Assembly: GCF_039596395.1 (NCBI RefSeq)
Contig: NZ_JBCNJT010000005.1
Span: 93,229-157,228 of the forward strand
Direction: 5' to 3'
Source: Fluviicola sp.
Lineage (GTDB): Bacteria; Bacteroidota; Bacteroidia; Flavobacteriales_D; Crocinitomicaceae
Length of the DNA: 64,000 bases
The translations under genes and the position numbers were made by a program. The first letter of the stretch is position 1; every line of letters starts with the position of its first letter. Of the stretch, positions 35,794 through 45,284 are shown piece after piece. The notes beneath the pieces are model-generated. The model saw only the letters and a program-made list of their open reading frames with translations. It did no database searches and had not been told where the DNA came from.

Positions 35794-37102
35794 ATGCCCA
35801 AACGTCCTGTTCTTCCTGGTTCTTCAGCCTGAATTGATAACAAGTTCCCTCCTGCTCCATCCTTACTTCTTTTGTTCCGTCAAGCTGTTCCACCAAAGTG
35901 TCAATGAGAACCAATCCGAAAGAAGCCTCGTTTTCCTGCACCGGTTTCCACATTCCATTATCGGAATAGGTAATATCCAGCCAGCCTTCTTCACACTTTC
36001 GGATACGGATATCAATGCGCGCCTGCTGGTTTTCATCAAAAGCGTGCTTCAGGGAATTTGAAACCAGTTCGTTGACTAAAAGCCCCACAGGAATTAATGT
36101 TTTCAACCCGATCCGGTCGACCTCCGTTTGGATTTCGTATGCTACTTCCTGGCCTGTAATACTCAGGTTCATAATCTCGCGCACCATTTCATTGAAGTAA
36201 TCTCCAACCCGGATTTGGGACAGGTTGTCATTCTGATACAATTTCTGATGGATCAAAGACATGGCCATAATGCGGTTAACGGACTCCTGGAACAACATCC
36301 GGAATTCAGGGTTCTCCACTTCCTGGCTTTGCATACGTAAAAGGCTCACCACAATTTGCAGGTTGTTCTTTACCCGGTGATGCACCTCGCGTATCAGGAT
36401 TGTTTTTTCATCATTCTGCTGAAGAATCCGCGTATTCTGGTCTTTTATCCGGTCAAAGAATTCCAGCAGTTTATTCACCGAGTAACGGTTCAACTCCAAA
36501 AACAGGTAAAACAGGTAGAAGTTTAATGAAAACGCAGCAATGAATTCAATCAGCAAAGATACCTGCTGGTAAGAAGTCAATTCCTGTTGGATCCTGATTT
36601 GCCTGTTCAGGTAAAGAAAAACAAATACTCCGATAATACTGACTGCGAAAAACAACAGGATTAGTCCCAGTCTGCGTCCCAAAGTGAAAAACGCCAGAAA
36701 AACCACTGTCATCAGCCATAATACATCCACCAAATGGATCCTTACGTGATACATCATCAGGGAAAAAGCAACGATGATATAACCACATATCGAATAGATG
36801 TAAAAAACCAGCATGTAATTGGCGCTGTTCATTCTCATAATGAGTAAACAGACAGCACTTATAACCGTAGCAACAGCCATCATGCTGAAGCTTTCCATAG
36901 ATTCAAAATAGCGGGTATAAGAAAGAATACCAAAAACGCATAAAAACAGGATGGACATGCGAAAAGCGAGCTTCACACGCAATTCTTCGAGGTACGTTAC
37001 GACCTCGTCGGGAATAGAGCCAGATTCTAATGTTCTCAATTGATAGCAGTATGAATCGAATATACTCAAATTTTCCAATGCGACAGAAAAACTGCCGATC
37101 AA
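35792..37102 (-). CDS. Membrane sensor histidine kinase (HisKA_2 type)
   Basis: The protein has up to 436 residues. Six or seven membrane segments (about 45-210) form the sensor region. A coiled linker leads to a HisKA_2 dimerisation domain with the phospho-accepting His in LIREVHHRVKNNLQIVVSLL (about 248-267). The HATPase domain follows, with N-box VNELVSNSLKHAF (about 355), DNGMW and FGLVLIDTLVEQL. The start is uncertain: the frame begins with TTG at 37102, just after an in-frame stop, and another TTG follows nine codons later; the first ATG would remove the start of TM1. No response regulator gene is adjacent, so its partner is elsewhere. Confidence 0.88.
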   Translation of the reverse strand: MIGSFSVALENLSIFDSYCYQLRTLESGSIPDEVVTYLEELRVKLAFRMSILFLCVFGILSYTRYFESMESFSMMAVATVISAVCLLIMRMNSANYMLVFYIYSICGYIIVAFSLMMYHVRIHLVDVLWLMTVVFLAFFTLGRRLGLILLFFAVSIIGVFVFLYLNRQIRIQQELTSYQQVSLLIEFIAAFSLNFYLFYLFLELNRYSVNKLLEFFDRIKDQNTRILQQNDEKTILIREVHHRVKNNLQIVVSLLRMQSQEVENPEFRMLFQESVNRIMAMSLIHQKLYQNDNLSQIRVGDYFNEMVREIMNLSITGQEVAYEIQTEVDRIGLKTLIPVGLLVNELVSNSLKHAFDENQQARIDIRIRKCEEGWLDITYSDNGMWKPVQENEASFGLVLIDTLVEQLDGTKEVRMEQEGTCYQFRLKNQEEQDVWA

Positions 37103-37196
37103 ATTATGTTATCCGGAAACCTTGTTTTCGTGACTTCCTGATTTATAGAAACCTGTCTGAAATTTAAAGTAGATAATTGCGTATTTTCGTACCCGG

Positions 37197-37979
37197 ATGA
37201 AACAGATAGCATGGATTACAGGCGCTTCATCGGGAATCGGTGAAGAAATTTGCAGACAATTGGCGCAAAAAGGATTAAAATTGATCTTATCAAGCAGAAG
37301 CGAAGACAAACTGATCGACTTGAAGAATTCCCTGCCCGATTCGGAGGAACACCTCATCGTTCCGCTTGACCTGGAGCATTCGGAACATTTTCCGGAGGTT
37401 GTCAAACAGGTTTTAGCAGAAACCAAACGAATCGACTTCCTGTATAATTGCGGAGGTTTGAGCCAGCGGGCCGAAGCCAGCGAAACATCGCTGGAAGTGG
37501 ACAGACGCATCATGGAAATCAATTACTTCGGAACGGTGGCGCTTACGAAAGCGGTTTTACCATACATGCAGGAGCAAAAATCCGGTCACATCATCGCCAT
37601 TTCCAGCATCGCCGGGAAATTCGGTTTCTACCTGCGTTCGGCTTACAGCGCCAGCAAACACGCTATCCAGGGATTTTTTGAAAGTTTATTGCTGGAAGAA
37701 GCCAAAAACAATATTTCCGTAACGATTGCTTTCCCGGGCAAGATCAACACTCCGATTTCGATGAGTGCTCTTGGGAAAGACGGGAAGGCTCACGGAGAAA
37801 TGGACCACAACCAACAGACAGGAATGCCTGTGGAAGAATGTGTAGCCATCCTGTTGAAAGCCGTTGAAAAGAAGAAAAAAGAAATCCTGATCGGGAACAA
37901 GGAAATCAATGCGGTAACGCTGAAACGTTTTTTCCCTAAATTATTCTGGAAGATTATTGCGAAGCAAAGCGCTACTTAG
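37197..37979 (+). CDS. SDR-family oxidoreductase
   Basis: The 260-residue short-chain dehydrogenase has the cofactor motif TGASSGIGEEICRQLA (about 8-23), whose following SSRSE hints at NADP(H), and the structural NCGGLS (in place of NNAG, about 84). The catalytic Ser is in AISSIAGKFG and Tyr-Lys in YSASKHAIQG (about 154-163). The C-terminal hydrophobic FFPKLFWKIIAKQ is like DltE/YqjQ-type SDRs that touch membranes. Substrate not inferable. It is divergent from the histidine kinase gene. Confidence 0.88.
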   Translation: MKQIAWITGASSGIGEEICRQLAQKGLKLILSSRSEDKLIDLKNSLPDSEEHLIVPLDLEHSEHFPEVVKQVLAETKRIDFLYNCGGLSQRAEASETSLEVDRRIMEINYFGTVALTKAVLPYMQEQKSGHIIAISSIAGKFGFYLRSAYSASKHAIQGFFESLLLEEAKNNISVTIAFPGKINTPISMSALGKDGKAHGEMDHNQQTGMPVEECVAILLKAVEKKKKEILIGNKEINAVTLKRFFPKLFWKIIAKQSAT

Positions 37980-38069
37980 GATTTTAAGATCCCAGGACAT
38001 CAGGATATTAAGACTTGGTTCTACTAAGTTGGAAAATTCAAGTCTTAACATCCTAAAATCTTAAAGTCC
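37979..38069. repeat. Nested inverted repeat spacer (TTAAGAC/AGGAC family)
   Basis: The outer arms ggattttaagat (37979-37990) and atcttaaagtcc (38058-38069) match at 11 of 12. The inner arms ttaagacttg (38008-38017) and caagtcttaa (38039-38048) are perfect. It fills the gap between the convergent SDR and purC genes and could terminate both. A relative with the same words lies between paaB and paaC (48752-48833). Confidence 0.8.
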
Positions 38070-38076
38070 TGAAGTC

Positions 38077-39036
38077 TTATATAATTCCTTTCTCCGCCAA
38101 AAACACCGCTACATTGGTTTCAATGCGCTTGTTGATGTTCGAAGTATCGCTTTTTTCGAAGGTATTTCCGGTGATTTTCTCATACAATTCGATGTAACGT
38201 TCTGTAATCGTTTCTACGAACGAATCCGGCATATCCGGCATTACCTGTCCGTCCAATCCCTGGAAATCGTGTTCGATCAGCCACTGACGCACAAATTCTT
38301 TGGAAAGCTGGCGCTGGTTTTCTCCTTTTGCCTGGCGTTCTTCATAACCGTCTGCATAGAAATAACGGGAAGAATCCGGAGTGTGAATCTCATCAATCAG
38401 AATCACTTCCCCGTTGCGGATCCCGAACTCATACTTGGTATCCACCAGGATCAAACCTCTTTCCGCAGCCATTTCTGTTCCTCTTTGAAACAAAGCACGC
38501 GTATACGCTTCCATCTTTTCGTAAATATCGGGTGGAACAATTCCTTTCTTCAAAATATCTTCCCGCGAAATGTCTTCGTCGTGGCCTTCGTCTGCTTTAG
38601 TTGCCGGAGTAATAATCGGCTCGGGGAAACGGTCATTCTCTTTCATTCCTTCCGGAAGCGCAACACCGCACAAAACACGCTTGCCCAATGCATATTCACG
38701 GGCAGAGTGACCAGCCAGGTAACCACGGATCACCATTTCAACGCGCACCGGTTCGCAGGCATAGCCAACCGCTACCGAAGGATCCGGCGTTCCGATCAAC
38801 CAATTTGGAACAATATCGCGAGTAGCTTCCAGGAACATGGTTGCAACCTGATTCAACACCTGGCCTTTGAACGGAATTCCTTTCGGCAGAATGTGGTCGA
38901 AAGCTGAAATCCGGTCGGTAGCAACCATCACCATAATGTCGTTATCAATGGTATACACTTCACGGACCTTTCCTCTGTAAACATTCGTTTGTTTCGGGAA
39001 TTTAAAATTGGTACTCGTTATTGTTTCGTTCAACAT
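38077..39036 (-). CDS. purC: Phosphoribosylaminoimidazole-succinocarboxamide synthase
   Basis: The 319-residue SAICAR synthetase joins CAIR and aspartate in purine biosynthesis. Motifs: [20 protein letters not shown] (about 19-38), [39 protein letters not shown] (about 114-133), and the C-terminal [11 protein letters not shown] and [15 protein letters not shown]. Its length is that of the longer, yeast-type enzymes (about 300 aa) found in Bacteroidota. It lies 14 nt after phoH, in the same orientation, as in many Bacteroidota. Confidence 0.97.
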   Translation of the reverse strand: MLNETITSTNFKFPKQTNVYRGKVREVYTIDNDIMVMVATDRISAFDHILPKGIPFKGQVLNQVATMFLEATRDIVPNWLIGTPDPSVAVGYACEPVRVEMVIRGYLAGHSAREYALGKRVLCGVALPEGMKENDRFPEPIITPATKADEGHDEDISREDILKKGIVPPDIYEKMEAYTRALFQRGTEMAAERGLILVDTKYEFGIRNGEVILIDEIHTPDSSRYFYADGYEERQAKGENQRQLSKEFVRQWLIEHDFQGLDGQVMPDMPDSFVETITERYIELYEKITGNTFEKSDTSNINKRIETNVAVFLAEKGII

Positions 39037-39050
39037 AAACTATAAATTGG

Positions 39051-40082
39051 TTATTTTCTTCTTGATTTTGGTTTCTTTTCCTCCTCTTCTGAAGTCCTGG
39101 AATCTGCTTCGGACTCTTTTTCGAATTTCTTCGCTTTTTCAATTGCTTCTGCTTTATCGAAGGCATCAATGATGCGCTTCACCAACGAGTGACGGATTAC
39201 ATCGCTTTGTGTCAGGCGAATGATCTCAATTCCTTCCACATCGTTCAGAATATCCAGGGCGTAAGACAACCCGGAGCGCTGACGGTGAGGCAAATCGACC
39301 TGCGACATATCTCCCGTGATCACGAATTGCGCTGTTTGTCCCATACGTGTCAGGAACATTTTCATCTGCATCATCGTGGCATTCTGAGCTTCATCCAGGA
39401 TCACAAAAGCTTTATCGAGCGTTCTACCGCGCATAAATGCCAAAGGAGCAATCTCAATGATCCCGAATTCCAGCATATCAGCCAGTTTTTCCGGTGGAAT
39501 CATGTCGCGCAGGGCATCATACAAAGGCATTAAGTACGGATCCAGCTTCTCTTTCAAATCCCCCGGAAGGAACCCAAGGTTTTCACCGGCTTCTACCGCA
39601 GGACGTGTTAAAACAATGCGTTTTACCTCTTTCGCTTTCAAGGCACGAACAGCCAATGCAACAGCCGTATACGTTTTCCCCGTTCCCGCAGGACCGACCG
39701 CAAAAACCATATCACTTTTGTTCACCGCCTGTACCAGTTTTCGCTGGTTCAACGTTTTAGCCTTGATTTTCACTCCTCCGTTCCCGTGAACAAGCGTTTC
39801 GGTTCCATCGGAAGAAAGCATGGCAGAACCATCGTCCAGCATGAGGTTGTCGATGTTGTTCTCCGTTAGAATATTGTATTGGTGAAAATGTGCCAGGATC
39901 AGTTCAAACTTCCGTTCGAATTCCTCCACGACCTCCGGATCACCGACAATCGTTAATTCGTTACCACGCGAATTGATCTTTAATTTCGGAAAAAAAGACC
40001 GGATGTGCTTCAGGTTGGAATTGTTAACTCCAAATAGTTCAGCAACATTGGCGCCTGTGATTTCAATTTTCTTCTCTGTCAA
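39051..40082 (-). CDS. phoH: PhoH-like ATPase (YbeZ type)
   Basis: The 343-residue protein has an N-terminal KH-like RNA-binding part (FFPKLKINSRGNELTIVGDP) and a PhoH P-loop ATPase/helicase domain: Walker A VGPAGTGKTYTAVALAVRAL (about 132-151), RPAVEAGENLGFLPGDLKEK, and Walker B AFVILDEAQNATMMQMKMFL (about 225-244). The C-terminal tail is highly charged. YbeZ proteins work with the endoribonuclease YbeY in rRNA maturation. The only in-frame start consistent with homologues is TTG at 40082. purC follows 14 nt downstream. Confidence 0.93.
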   Translation of the reverse strand: MTEKKIEITGANVAELFGVNNSNLKHIRSFFPKLKINSRGNELTIVGDPEVVEEFERKFELILAHFHQYNILTENNIDNLMLDDGSAMLSSDGTETLVHGNGGVKIKAKTLNQRKLVQAVNKSDMVFAVGPAGTGKTYTAVALAVRALKAKEVKRIVLTRPAVEAGENLGFLPGDLKEKLDPYLMPLYDALRDMIPPEKLADMLEFGIIEIAPLAFMRGRTLDKAFVILDEAQNATMMQMKMFLTRMGQTAQFVITGDMSQVDLPHRQRSGLSYALDILNDVEGIEIIRLTQSDVIRHSLVKRIIDAFDKAEAIEKAKKFEKESEADSRTSEEEEKKPKSRRK

Positions 40083-40182
40083 TGTGAATAAATCTTTTGT
40101 TTGTAAGTTCCGGTTGTATTATTAACCCTTATTTTTGAAACAAATTTAATTAATTTTTCAACGGATACAGACCGATTTATAA

Positions 40183-41031
40183 ATGGGAATTATCACTTTG
40201 ACAACTGATATGGGATTGACCGACTATTATGTAGCGGTTTTGAAGGGAAACTTATTCAAGTTGGCTCCCCAGGCATCCGTTGTAGATATTACCCATCAGG
40301 TCCGTCCGTTCGACATTGCAGACGCCAGTTACTACATCCAGGCTTCGTTCCGGGAATTTCCGGAAGGCACCATCCACATCATTGGGGTAGACAGTGAACC
40401 GATCATCAATTCCAGCAACGGAGCTTATCCGAGCATCATGCTTTTTAAGGGGCATTATTTCATTTCGAACGACAACGGTATTTTTGCCCTGATCCTTCGG
40501 GAAGAAAGACCGGAAGGTTTCTGGCGGATCGATAATGTGCTTTCCAATCCGAAAGGATTCCGTTTTCCGGTCAAGAATATTTTTGTTCCCACGGCTGTAC
40601 GAATTCTTAACGGGGAAGCATTAAATGACATCGGTTCGGAAGAAACTTCGTGGCGCATTGCACATACCGTAAACGCTGTGATCGAGGAAAACCTCATCAA
40701 AGGTTCCATTGTTCACATTGACCATTACGGAAATGCGATTACCAATATTACCAAAGAAATATTCAACCGGTTCGATGATGCTCCATTCACGATCCTGTTC
40801 CGGAAACGCGAATACTACATCGATGAGATATCAAGTACTTACAACGATGTAGCTCCGGGAGAACGCCTGGCTTTTTTCAACGACAATAACCTGCTGGAAA
40901 TTGCCATTAACAAAGGCGCCACAGGAAACGGCGGCGGCGCAGATTCCCTGTTCGGATTACGCGTGAACGATCTGGTGCGTATAGAATTCACTCCGCGCGG
41001 ATCGGCAAAAACCATAGACTCTTTGTTTTGA
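40183..41031 (+). CDS. SAM hydroxide adenosyltransferase family protein (DUF62)
   Basis: The 282-residue protein matches the SAM hydrolase/SAM-dependent halogenase family, which in most bacteria cleaves S-adenosylmethionine to adenosine and methionine with water. The N-terminus IITLTTDMGLTDYYVAVLKG, then VVDITHQVRPFDI, HIIGVDSEP and FISNDNGIFALIL are conserved, as is IVHIDHYGNAITNITKEIF in the C-terminal domain. The acidic DMG-x-x-D motif is intact. It is divergent from phoH. Confidence 0.92.
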   Translation: MGIITLTTDMGLTDYYVAVLKGNLFKLAPQASVVDITHQVRPFDIADASYYIQASFREFPEGTIHIIGVDSEPIINSSNGAYPSIMLFKGHYFISNDNGIFALILREERPEGFWRIDNVLSNPKGFRFPVKNIFVPTAVRILNGEALNDIGSEETSWRIAHTVNAVIEENLIKGSIVHIDHYGNAITNITKEIFNRFDDAPFTILFRKREYYIDEISSTYNDVAPGERLAFFNDNNLLEIAINKGATGNGGGADSLFGLRVNDLVRIEFTPRGSAKTIDSLF

Positions 41032-41051
41032 CTCCAAAACAAGTTTCAATG

Positions 41052-41174
41052 AGATCCAAAAGTTTAAATAGTTTAATGAAATGAAAATCGCTTTAGCACA
41101 AACATTTTGATTCAGATACCTATCGAAACTTAGAACTTTTTGAACTTTGAACTTTTGAACTCTTTAAACCAAAT
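41052..41174. repeat. GTTCAAA-type low-complexity spacer
   Basis: The stretch begins with ccaaaagtttaaatagttta and ends with words such as gaactttttgaactttgaac and ttttgaactctttaaacc, so the left and right parts are roughly inverted copies. It has no coding potential. It belongs to the same spacer family as 22014-22043, 32710-32870 and 58708-58750. Confidence 0.65.
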
Positions 41175-41177
41175 GAA

Positions 41178-41501
41178 ATGTTGACACGAATTGTGAAACT
41201 GACTTTCCAGGAAGAAAAAACAGCTGATTTCCTTGCTTTTTTTGACACGATCAACACACGGGTAAGTACGTTCGAGAATTGTTACGGCATGCGTCTGATG
41301 CAGGATATTCATCACCCGAACATTGTTTTCACTTACAGTAACTGGAAGGACGAGGCAGCGTTAAACAAGTACCGGGATTCGGATTTGTTCGGCGGAGTCT
41401 GGTCTACCATCAAACCCTGGTTCGGTGGCAAACCGGAAGCCTGGAGTGTAAACACTTATTTTGAAGATGGCTCGTTTGAACCCAACCATCTGCCTGAATA
41501 A
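41178..41501 (+). CDS. Antibiotic biosynthesis monooxygenase (ABM)-fold protein
   Basis: The 107-residue protein fits the dimeric alpha/beta ABM family: first strand LTRIVKLTFQEEKTADFLAF, the second part FENCYGMRLMQDIHHPNIVF, then TYSNWKDEAALNKYRDSDLF (about 55-74), the family's W-x-x-x-x-x-L-x-x-H/Y-like helix, and a C-terminal strand EAWSVNTYFED. The role is unknown; members include heme-degrading and quinol monooxygenases. It sits just ahead of gldF. Confidence 0.78.
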   Translation: MLTRIVKLTFQEEKTADFLAFFDTINTRVSTFENCYGMRLMQDIHHPNIVFTYSNWKDEAALNKYRDSDLFGGVWSTIKPWFGGKPEAWSVNTYFEDGSFEPNHLPE

Positions 41502-41551
41502 ACGTTTATAGCTACTCGAACAGAATTTAAACAGATTCTCAATATTGTTCT

Positions 41552-41559
41552 TATTTTTG
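41552..41559 (+). promoter_or_regulatory. Candidate -7 box for gldF operon
   Basis: TATTTTTG matches TAnnTTTG and lies 16 bp before the gldF ATG. No clear -33 element is seen. Confidence 0.45.
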
Positions 41560-41575
41560 CCGAAGTTAATTAGAT

Positions 41576-42331
41576 ATGAAAGCACTTTACTGGAAAGAGA
41601 TCAGGAGTTTTTTAGGCTCGGTTATCGGATATATCTTCATTGTCATTTTCCTCGTGTTTACCGGAATAATGCTTTGGCTTGTCAGCGGCCCTTCCAATTT
41701 GATGGAAGGTGAAGAAGCCGATATGATCCCGTTTTTCAACGTTGCTCCCTATGTATTGTGCGTACTGATCCCCGCGATTACCATGCGGATGATTGCGGAA
41801 GAGCGAAAAACAGGAACCATCGAATTGCTTTTCACCAGGCCGATTACCGATTTCCAGATTATTGCCGCCAAATACCTTGCCGGCGTAACACTGTTACTGA
41901 TTTCCCTGCTTCCCACGCTGATTTACTACTACAGCATGGTAAGTCTAGGTGCAGATGCTTTTGACGAAGACGGCGTTGCAAAAACCGTGATCGACGAAGG
42001 AGCCACTTTCACTTCTTACCTGGGATTAATTTTACTGGGTTCCTGCCTGATTGCAATCGGGATTTTTTCTTCTGCAATTACGAGTAACCAAATCGTTTCG
42101 TTTATTATCGCCATGTTCCTTTGCTGGTTGTTCTACGATGGATTCGACCAATTGGGATCCTTCAACCTGATGGGCGATTTCGATATTGTATTCCAGTACC
42201 TGGGACTTTGGTCGCATTATGCAAGTATCAAAAAAGGAGTTATTGATACGAGCGATCTCATTTATTTTTTCGGGATGATTGCAATTTTCTTAGCTGCAAC
42301 CCTTACAGTTGTTAAATCTTTGAAACGTTAA
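41576..42331 (+). CDS. gldF: Gliding motility ABC transporter permease GldF
   Basis: The 251-residue permease has six membrane segments (VIGYIFIVIFLVFTGIMLWL, APYVLCVLIPAITMRMI, YLAGVTLLLISLLPTLIYYY, further segments to about 245). The ABC-2 motif ITMRMIAEERKTGTIELLFT (about 65-84) identifies it. GldF, GldG and the GldA ATPase form a transporter linked to gliding in Flavobacteriia, though not essential in all species. It starts gldF-gldG-DUF4340, with gldG 4 nt downstream. Confidence 0.95.
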   Translation: MKALYWKEIRSFLGSVIGYIFIVIFLVFTGIMLWLVSGPSNLMEGEEADMIPFFNVAPYVLCVLIPAITMRMIAEERKTGTIELLFTRPITDFQIIAAKYLAGVTLLLISLLPTLIYYYSMVSLGADAFDEDGVAKTVIDEGATFTSYLGLILLGSCLIAIGIFSSAITSNQIVSFIIAMFLCWLFYDGFDQLGSFNLMGDFDIVFQYLGLWSHYASIKKGVIDTSDLIYFFGMIAIFLAATLTVVKSLKR

Positions 42332-42335
42332 TCCG

Positions 42336-44144
42336 ATGGCTGAAAGTAATCACAAAGTAAAGAAGTTCTACAATTGGATCGTATTGGCAATCATTGTAGG
42401 AGTTGTTGTATTCCTGAACATTATCGGAACATTCCTGTATTCACGGATTGATATGACCGAGGACGAGCGTTATTCGCTTTCTGCCGGTTCTATTGAATTC
42501 CTGGAAAAAATGAAGGAAGACGGCAAGAACAATAACAAAGTCAACCGCTTATACCTGAAGATTTACCTGGAAGGAAAACTTCCTGCAGAGATCAAACGCT
42601 TCAGAAATGCCGTTGAAGATAAACTGGCGGAATTCAAAGAAATTGCAGGAGACCGCATCGAATACGAATTCATCGATCCGCTTGACGGAACAGAAGCGGA
42701 ACAAAATGCACTTTTCCAGGATCTTTATGCCAAAGGAAAAGGAATCATTCCACTGGAAATCGTTTACCAAAAAGACGGTTCCCAAACGCAAATGACTTTG
42801 TGGCCGGGAGCATACATCGAATACGAAGGAGCTACCAAAAACCAGATCCAGTTATTGCCGGGTTCCCCTCAGGGACAACCTGCACAATTATCGAAAGAAT
42901 TCTCCGAAACGACGATCCAGAACTCCATCAACAACCTGGAATACATGCTGATCTCGGCATTGAGAAGAACCATTCAAAAACAAAAGCCGCGCATTGCTTT
43001 CATCGGCGGACACGGAGAGTTACGTTTTGCGGAAACACAACGTGTACGTGCATTGCTGGAGCCATACTACTCGGTAGAAGATGTGGTGATGAAAGATTCT
43101 TTGAGAGCTTTGGACGGATTCACAGGAGCAATCATTGCAAGGCCGAGAACCGCTTATACAGATAAAGATCTTTACATCATCGATCAGTTCGTGATGCGTG
43201 GAGGAAGACTGATGTGTTTCTTCGACAAACTGACTTTCCCGCAGGATTCTTTGAACAAAACCGGAATGGTCAGCACGGTCAGAACAGAACTCGGACTGGA
43301 TAAATTGCTGTTTGATTACGGAATTAAAACAGACGACAACTACGTCATGGATGTTCGCTGTGCTCCTATCCAAACACCATTTGCCAAGCAAAGTTTATTG
43401 CCGTGGTTCTTTTACGTAGCTGCAACACCGACCAAACATCCGATCGCACGGAATATCGAACCGGTTATGCTTCGTTACGCATCACAGATCCAATTAATCC
43501 CGAATGAAACACGCCTGGTTTCTCCGGTTTTGACCAGTTCAACAAATTCACGCGTTACCGGTATGGCACCTTTGATCAGTCTTGCCATGCCAATGAACTA
43601 CGGAAAAGTTCCGATCCTGGCAGATAATCCGACATCGGAAAACAACAAAATCTGTTTGGCCGGAATGTCGGAAGGGAAATTCGATTCGCATTTCAAAAAC
43701 CGTTTGACGGATGAATTCGCCAAAAACCCGGAATCCGGATTCCTGACCAGCAGTAAAGAAGAAGGAAAAGTACTGGTAGTTGCGAACGGTTCGTTCATTG
43801 CCAATTACTACGATTCGATGCCAAGTAAAACAGGTCAGATGATGTACCGTCCGATCTCGTTCAATAACCTGCGCTACGATGAAGTAATGGCACAAATGCG
43901 CATGCAGCCGTTGATTTACGGAAACCAGGAATTCTTCCAGAACATGGTCGATTACATGATGGGTGACAATTCCGTACTGGATATTCGCAGTAAGCAAATC
44001 GACATTCACCCGATCGACAAGGAAAAAATCAAGGACCAGCGGACCAAGTACATGTTAATCAATGTAGTTGTTCCTTCCCTGTTCATTATTTTATTGGCAA
44101 TTTTATTATTCTACTTGCGCAAACGCCGTTACGCACGTTCTTAG
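42336..44144 (+). CDS. gldG: Gliding motility-associated ABC transporter protein GldG
   Basis: The 602-residue protein has an N-terminal TM (WIVLAIIVGVVVFLNIIGTF), then RIDMTEDERYSLSAGSIEFL, the conserved start of GldG proteins. A large periplasmic domain (about 50-565) contains PRIAFIGGHGEL. A C-terminal TM (LINVVVPSLFIILLAILLFY) ends in a basic tail. Size is typical. It is between gldF and the DUF4340 gene (4-nt spacings), the conserved Bacteroidota order. Confidence 0.95.
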   Translation: MAESNHKVKKFYNWIVLAIIVGVVVFLNIIGTFLYSRIDMTEDERYSLSAGSIEFLEKMKEDGKNNNKVNRLYLKIYLEGKLPAEIKRFRNAVEDKLAEFKEIAGDRIEYEFIDPLDGTEAEQNALFQDLYAKGKGIIPLEIVYQKDGSQTQMTLWPGAYIEYEGATKNQIQLLPGSPQGQPAQLSKEFSETTIQNSINNLEYMLISALRRTIQKQKPRIAFIGGHGELRFAETQRVRALLEPYYSVEDVVMKDSLRALDGFTGAIIARPRTAYTDKDLYIIDQFVMRGGRLMCFFDKLTFPQDSLNKTGMVSTVRTELGLDKLLFDYGIKTDDNYVMDVRCAPIQTPFAKQSLLPWFFYVAATPTKHPIARNIEPVMLRYASQIQLIPNETRLVSPVLTSSTNSRVTGMAPLISLAMPMNYGKVPILADNPTSENNKICLAGMSEGKFDSHFKNRLTDEFAKNPESGFLTSSKEEGKVLVVANGSFIANYYDSMPSKTGQMMYRPISFNNLRYDEVMAQMRMQPLIYGNQEFFQNMVDYMMGDNSVLDIRSKQIDIHPIDKEKIKDQRTKYMLINVVVPSLFIILLAILLFYLRKRRYARS

Positions 44145-44148
44145 TTAT

Positions 44149-45186
44149 ATGAAAAGAATTATCATCGTTATTTTGGGGATCGCCCTGTTAGTGGGATTAG
44201 GAATTTTCACTTCCCAGTTAATCAGCAAAAAAGGAAAATCGGATGAAAAGCTGGCAGCTTTCAACTTTGATATCAAAGATACGGCATCCGTAAACAAGAT
44301 TATCATTACCGAGCCGAACGGGATGGAAATGACGTTGGTACGCCATGGAAACTCCTGGACAGATGACAAAGGAGGATGCGTTCAGCCGGTTCAGGTATTC
44401 AATATCCTGGAAGCACTTTACAACGTACGATTCAAAGGATATGTTCCGGAAAACTCAGTGAAAACGGTTATCAACCGCATCTCAACGATTGGTATCAAAG
44501 TACAGTATTTCCAGAACGACGACTGGAGCAAAACCTGGTATATCGGCGGATCAACTTCCGACCACCACGGAACTTACATGCTGGTAGAATCCGAAGAAGC
44601 CGGAAAAAGTGACTTGCCGGTTATTGCAGAGATCAAGGGAATGAAAGGAATCATTGAACCGCGTTTCTTTGCCGATCCTAGAAAATGGCAGTGTTCCGGA
44701 ATTTTTGCCTACCAAATGCAGGAAATCGCAGAAGTGAACGTAAAGTTTACGGAAAGACCGGACAGAAGCTTCGAAGTGCGCAAGATTAAGAACCAATACT
44801 TGGTGAAATTCGGAGGCAAATATTTAACAAGCCTGGATACCAATATGGTTTACCGTTACCTGTTGAACTTCAAACGTATCAACTTCGAAAATCCGAATTA
44901 CGAACTGAATGACAAGCAGTTGGACAGCCTGAAAAGATCCAGACCTTTCTGCGAATTAAAGGTTCGTACAACCAAAGGAGAAAAGAAAAAATTGCGCATG
45001 TTCCGCATCAAAGCAACCGGCGAAGGGGAAGTGGACGACTTTGGCGACAAAGTGACCTACGATATTAACAGATTCTGGTGTGAACTTCCGGACGGACAAG
45101 TTGTTAAATGCCAGTATTTCGTCTTCAACCCTTTACTCATGGGGCATATCTACTTCAATCCGAACAGGTACGCAACCACCCAATAG
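44149..45186 (+). CDS. DUF4340 domain protein of the gldFG operon
   Basis: The 345-residue protein starts at ATG 44149, just after the gldG stop, and begins with a membrane anchor (MKRIIIVILGIALLVGLGIF). The periplasmic domain includes VNKIIITEPNGMEMTLVRHG and WYIGGSTSDHHGTYMLVESE (about 125-144), the DUF4340 hallmark. A longer frame overlapping gldG is rejected. DUF4340 genes commonly follow gldG and related ABC exporter genes; the function is likely as an extracytoplasmic partner of the transporter (inference). Confidence 0.9.
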   Translation: MKRIIIVILGIALLVGLGIFTSQLISKKGKSDEKLAAFNFDIKDTASVNKIIITEPNGMEMTLVRHGNSWTDDKGGCVQPVQVFNILEALYNVRFKGYVPENSVKTVINRISTIGIKVQYFQNDDWSKTWYIGGSTSDHHGTYMLVESEEAGKSDLPVIAEIKGMKGIIEPRFFADPRKWQCSGIFAYQMQEIAEVNVKFTERPDRSFEVRKIKNQYLVKFGGKYLTSLDTNMVYRYLLNFKRINFENPNYELNDKQLDSLKRSRPFCELKVRTTKGEKKKLRMFRIKATGEGEVDDFGDKVTYDINRFWCELPDGQVVKCQYFVFNPLLMGHIYFNPNRYATTQ

Positions 45187-45254
45187 GTTAATATCTCGTT
45201 GAAAACTGTCGTTAAAGAGTTGGATTTTCAAAGATTCATCGCTTGAATAATTGG

Positions 45255-45262
45255 TATATTTG
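45255..45262 (+). promoter_or_regulatory. Candidate -7 box for dnaN
   Basis: TATATTTG lies 22 bp before the dnaN ATG in the 98-bp gap after the DUF4340 gene, so dnaN may have its own promoter. Confidence 0.45.
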
Positions 45263-45284
45263 TTCTCGTAAATAACCAATCAGT

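Noticed and set aside
37109..37522. 137-codon open frame on the minus strand
   Set aside because: Antisense to the SDR gene, Ser/Cys-rich shadow.
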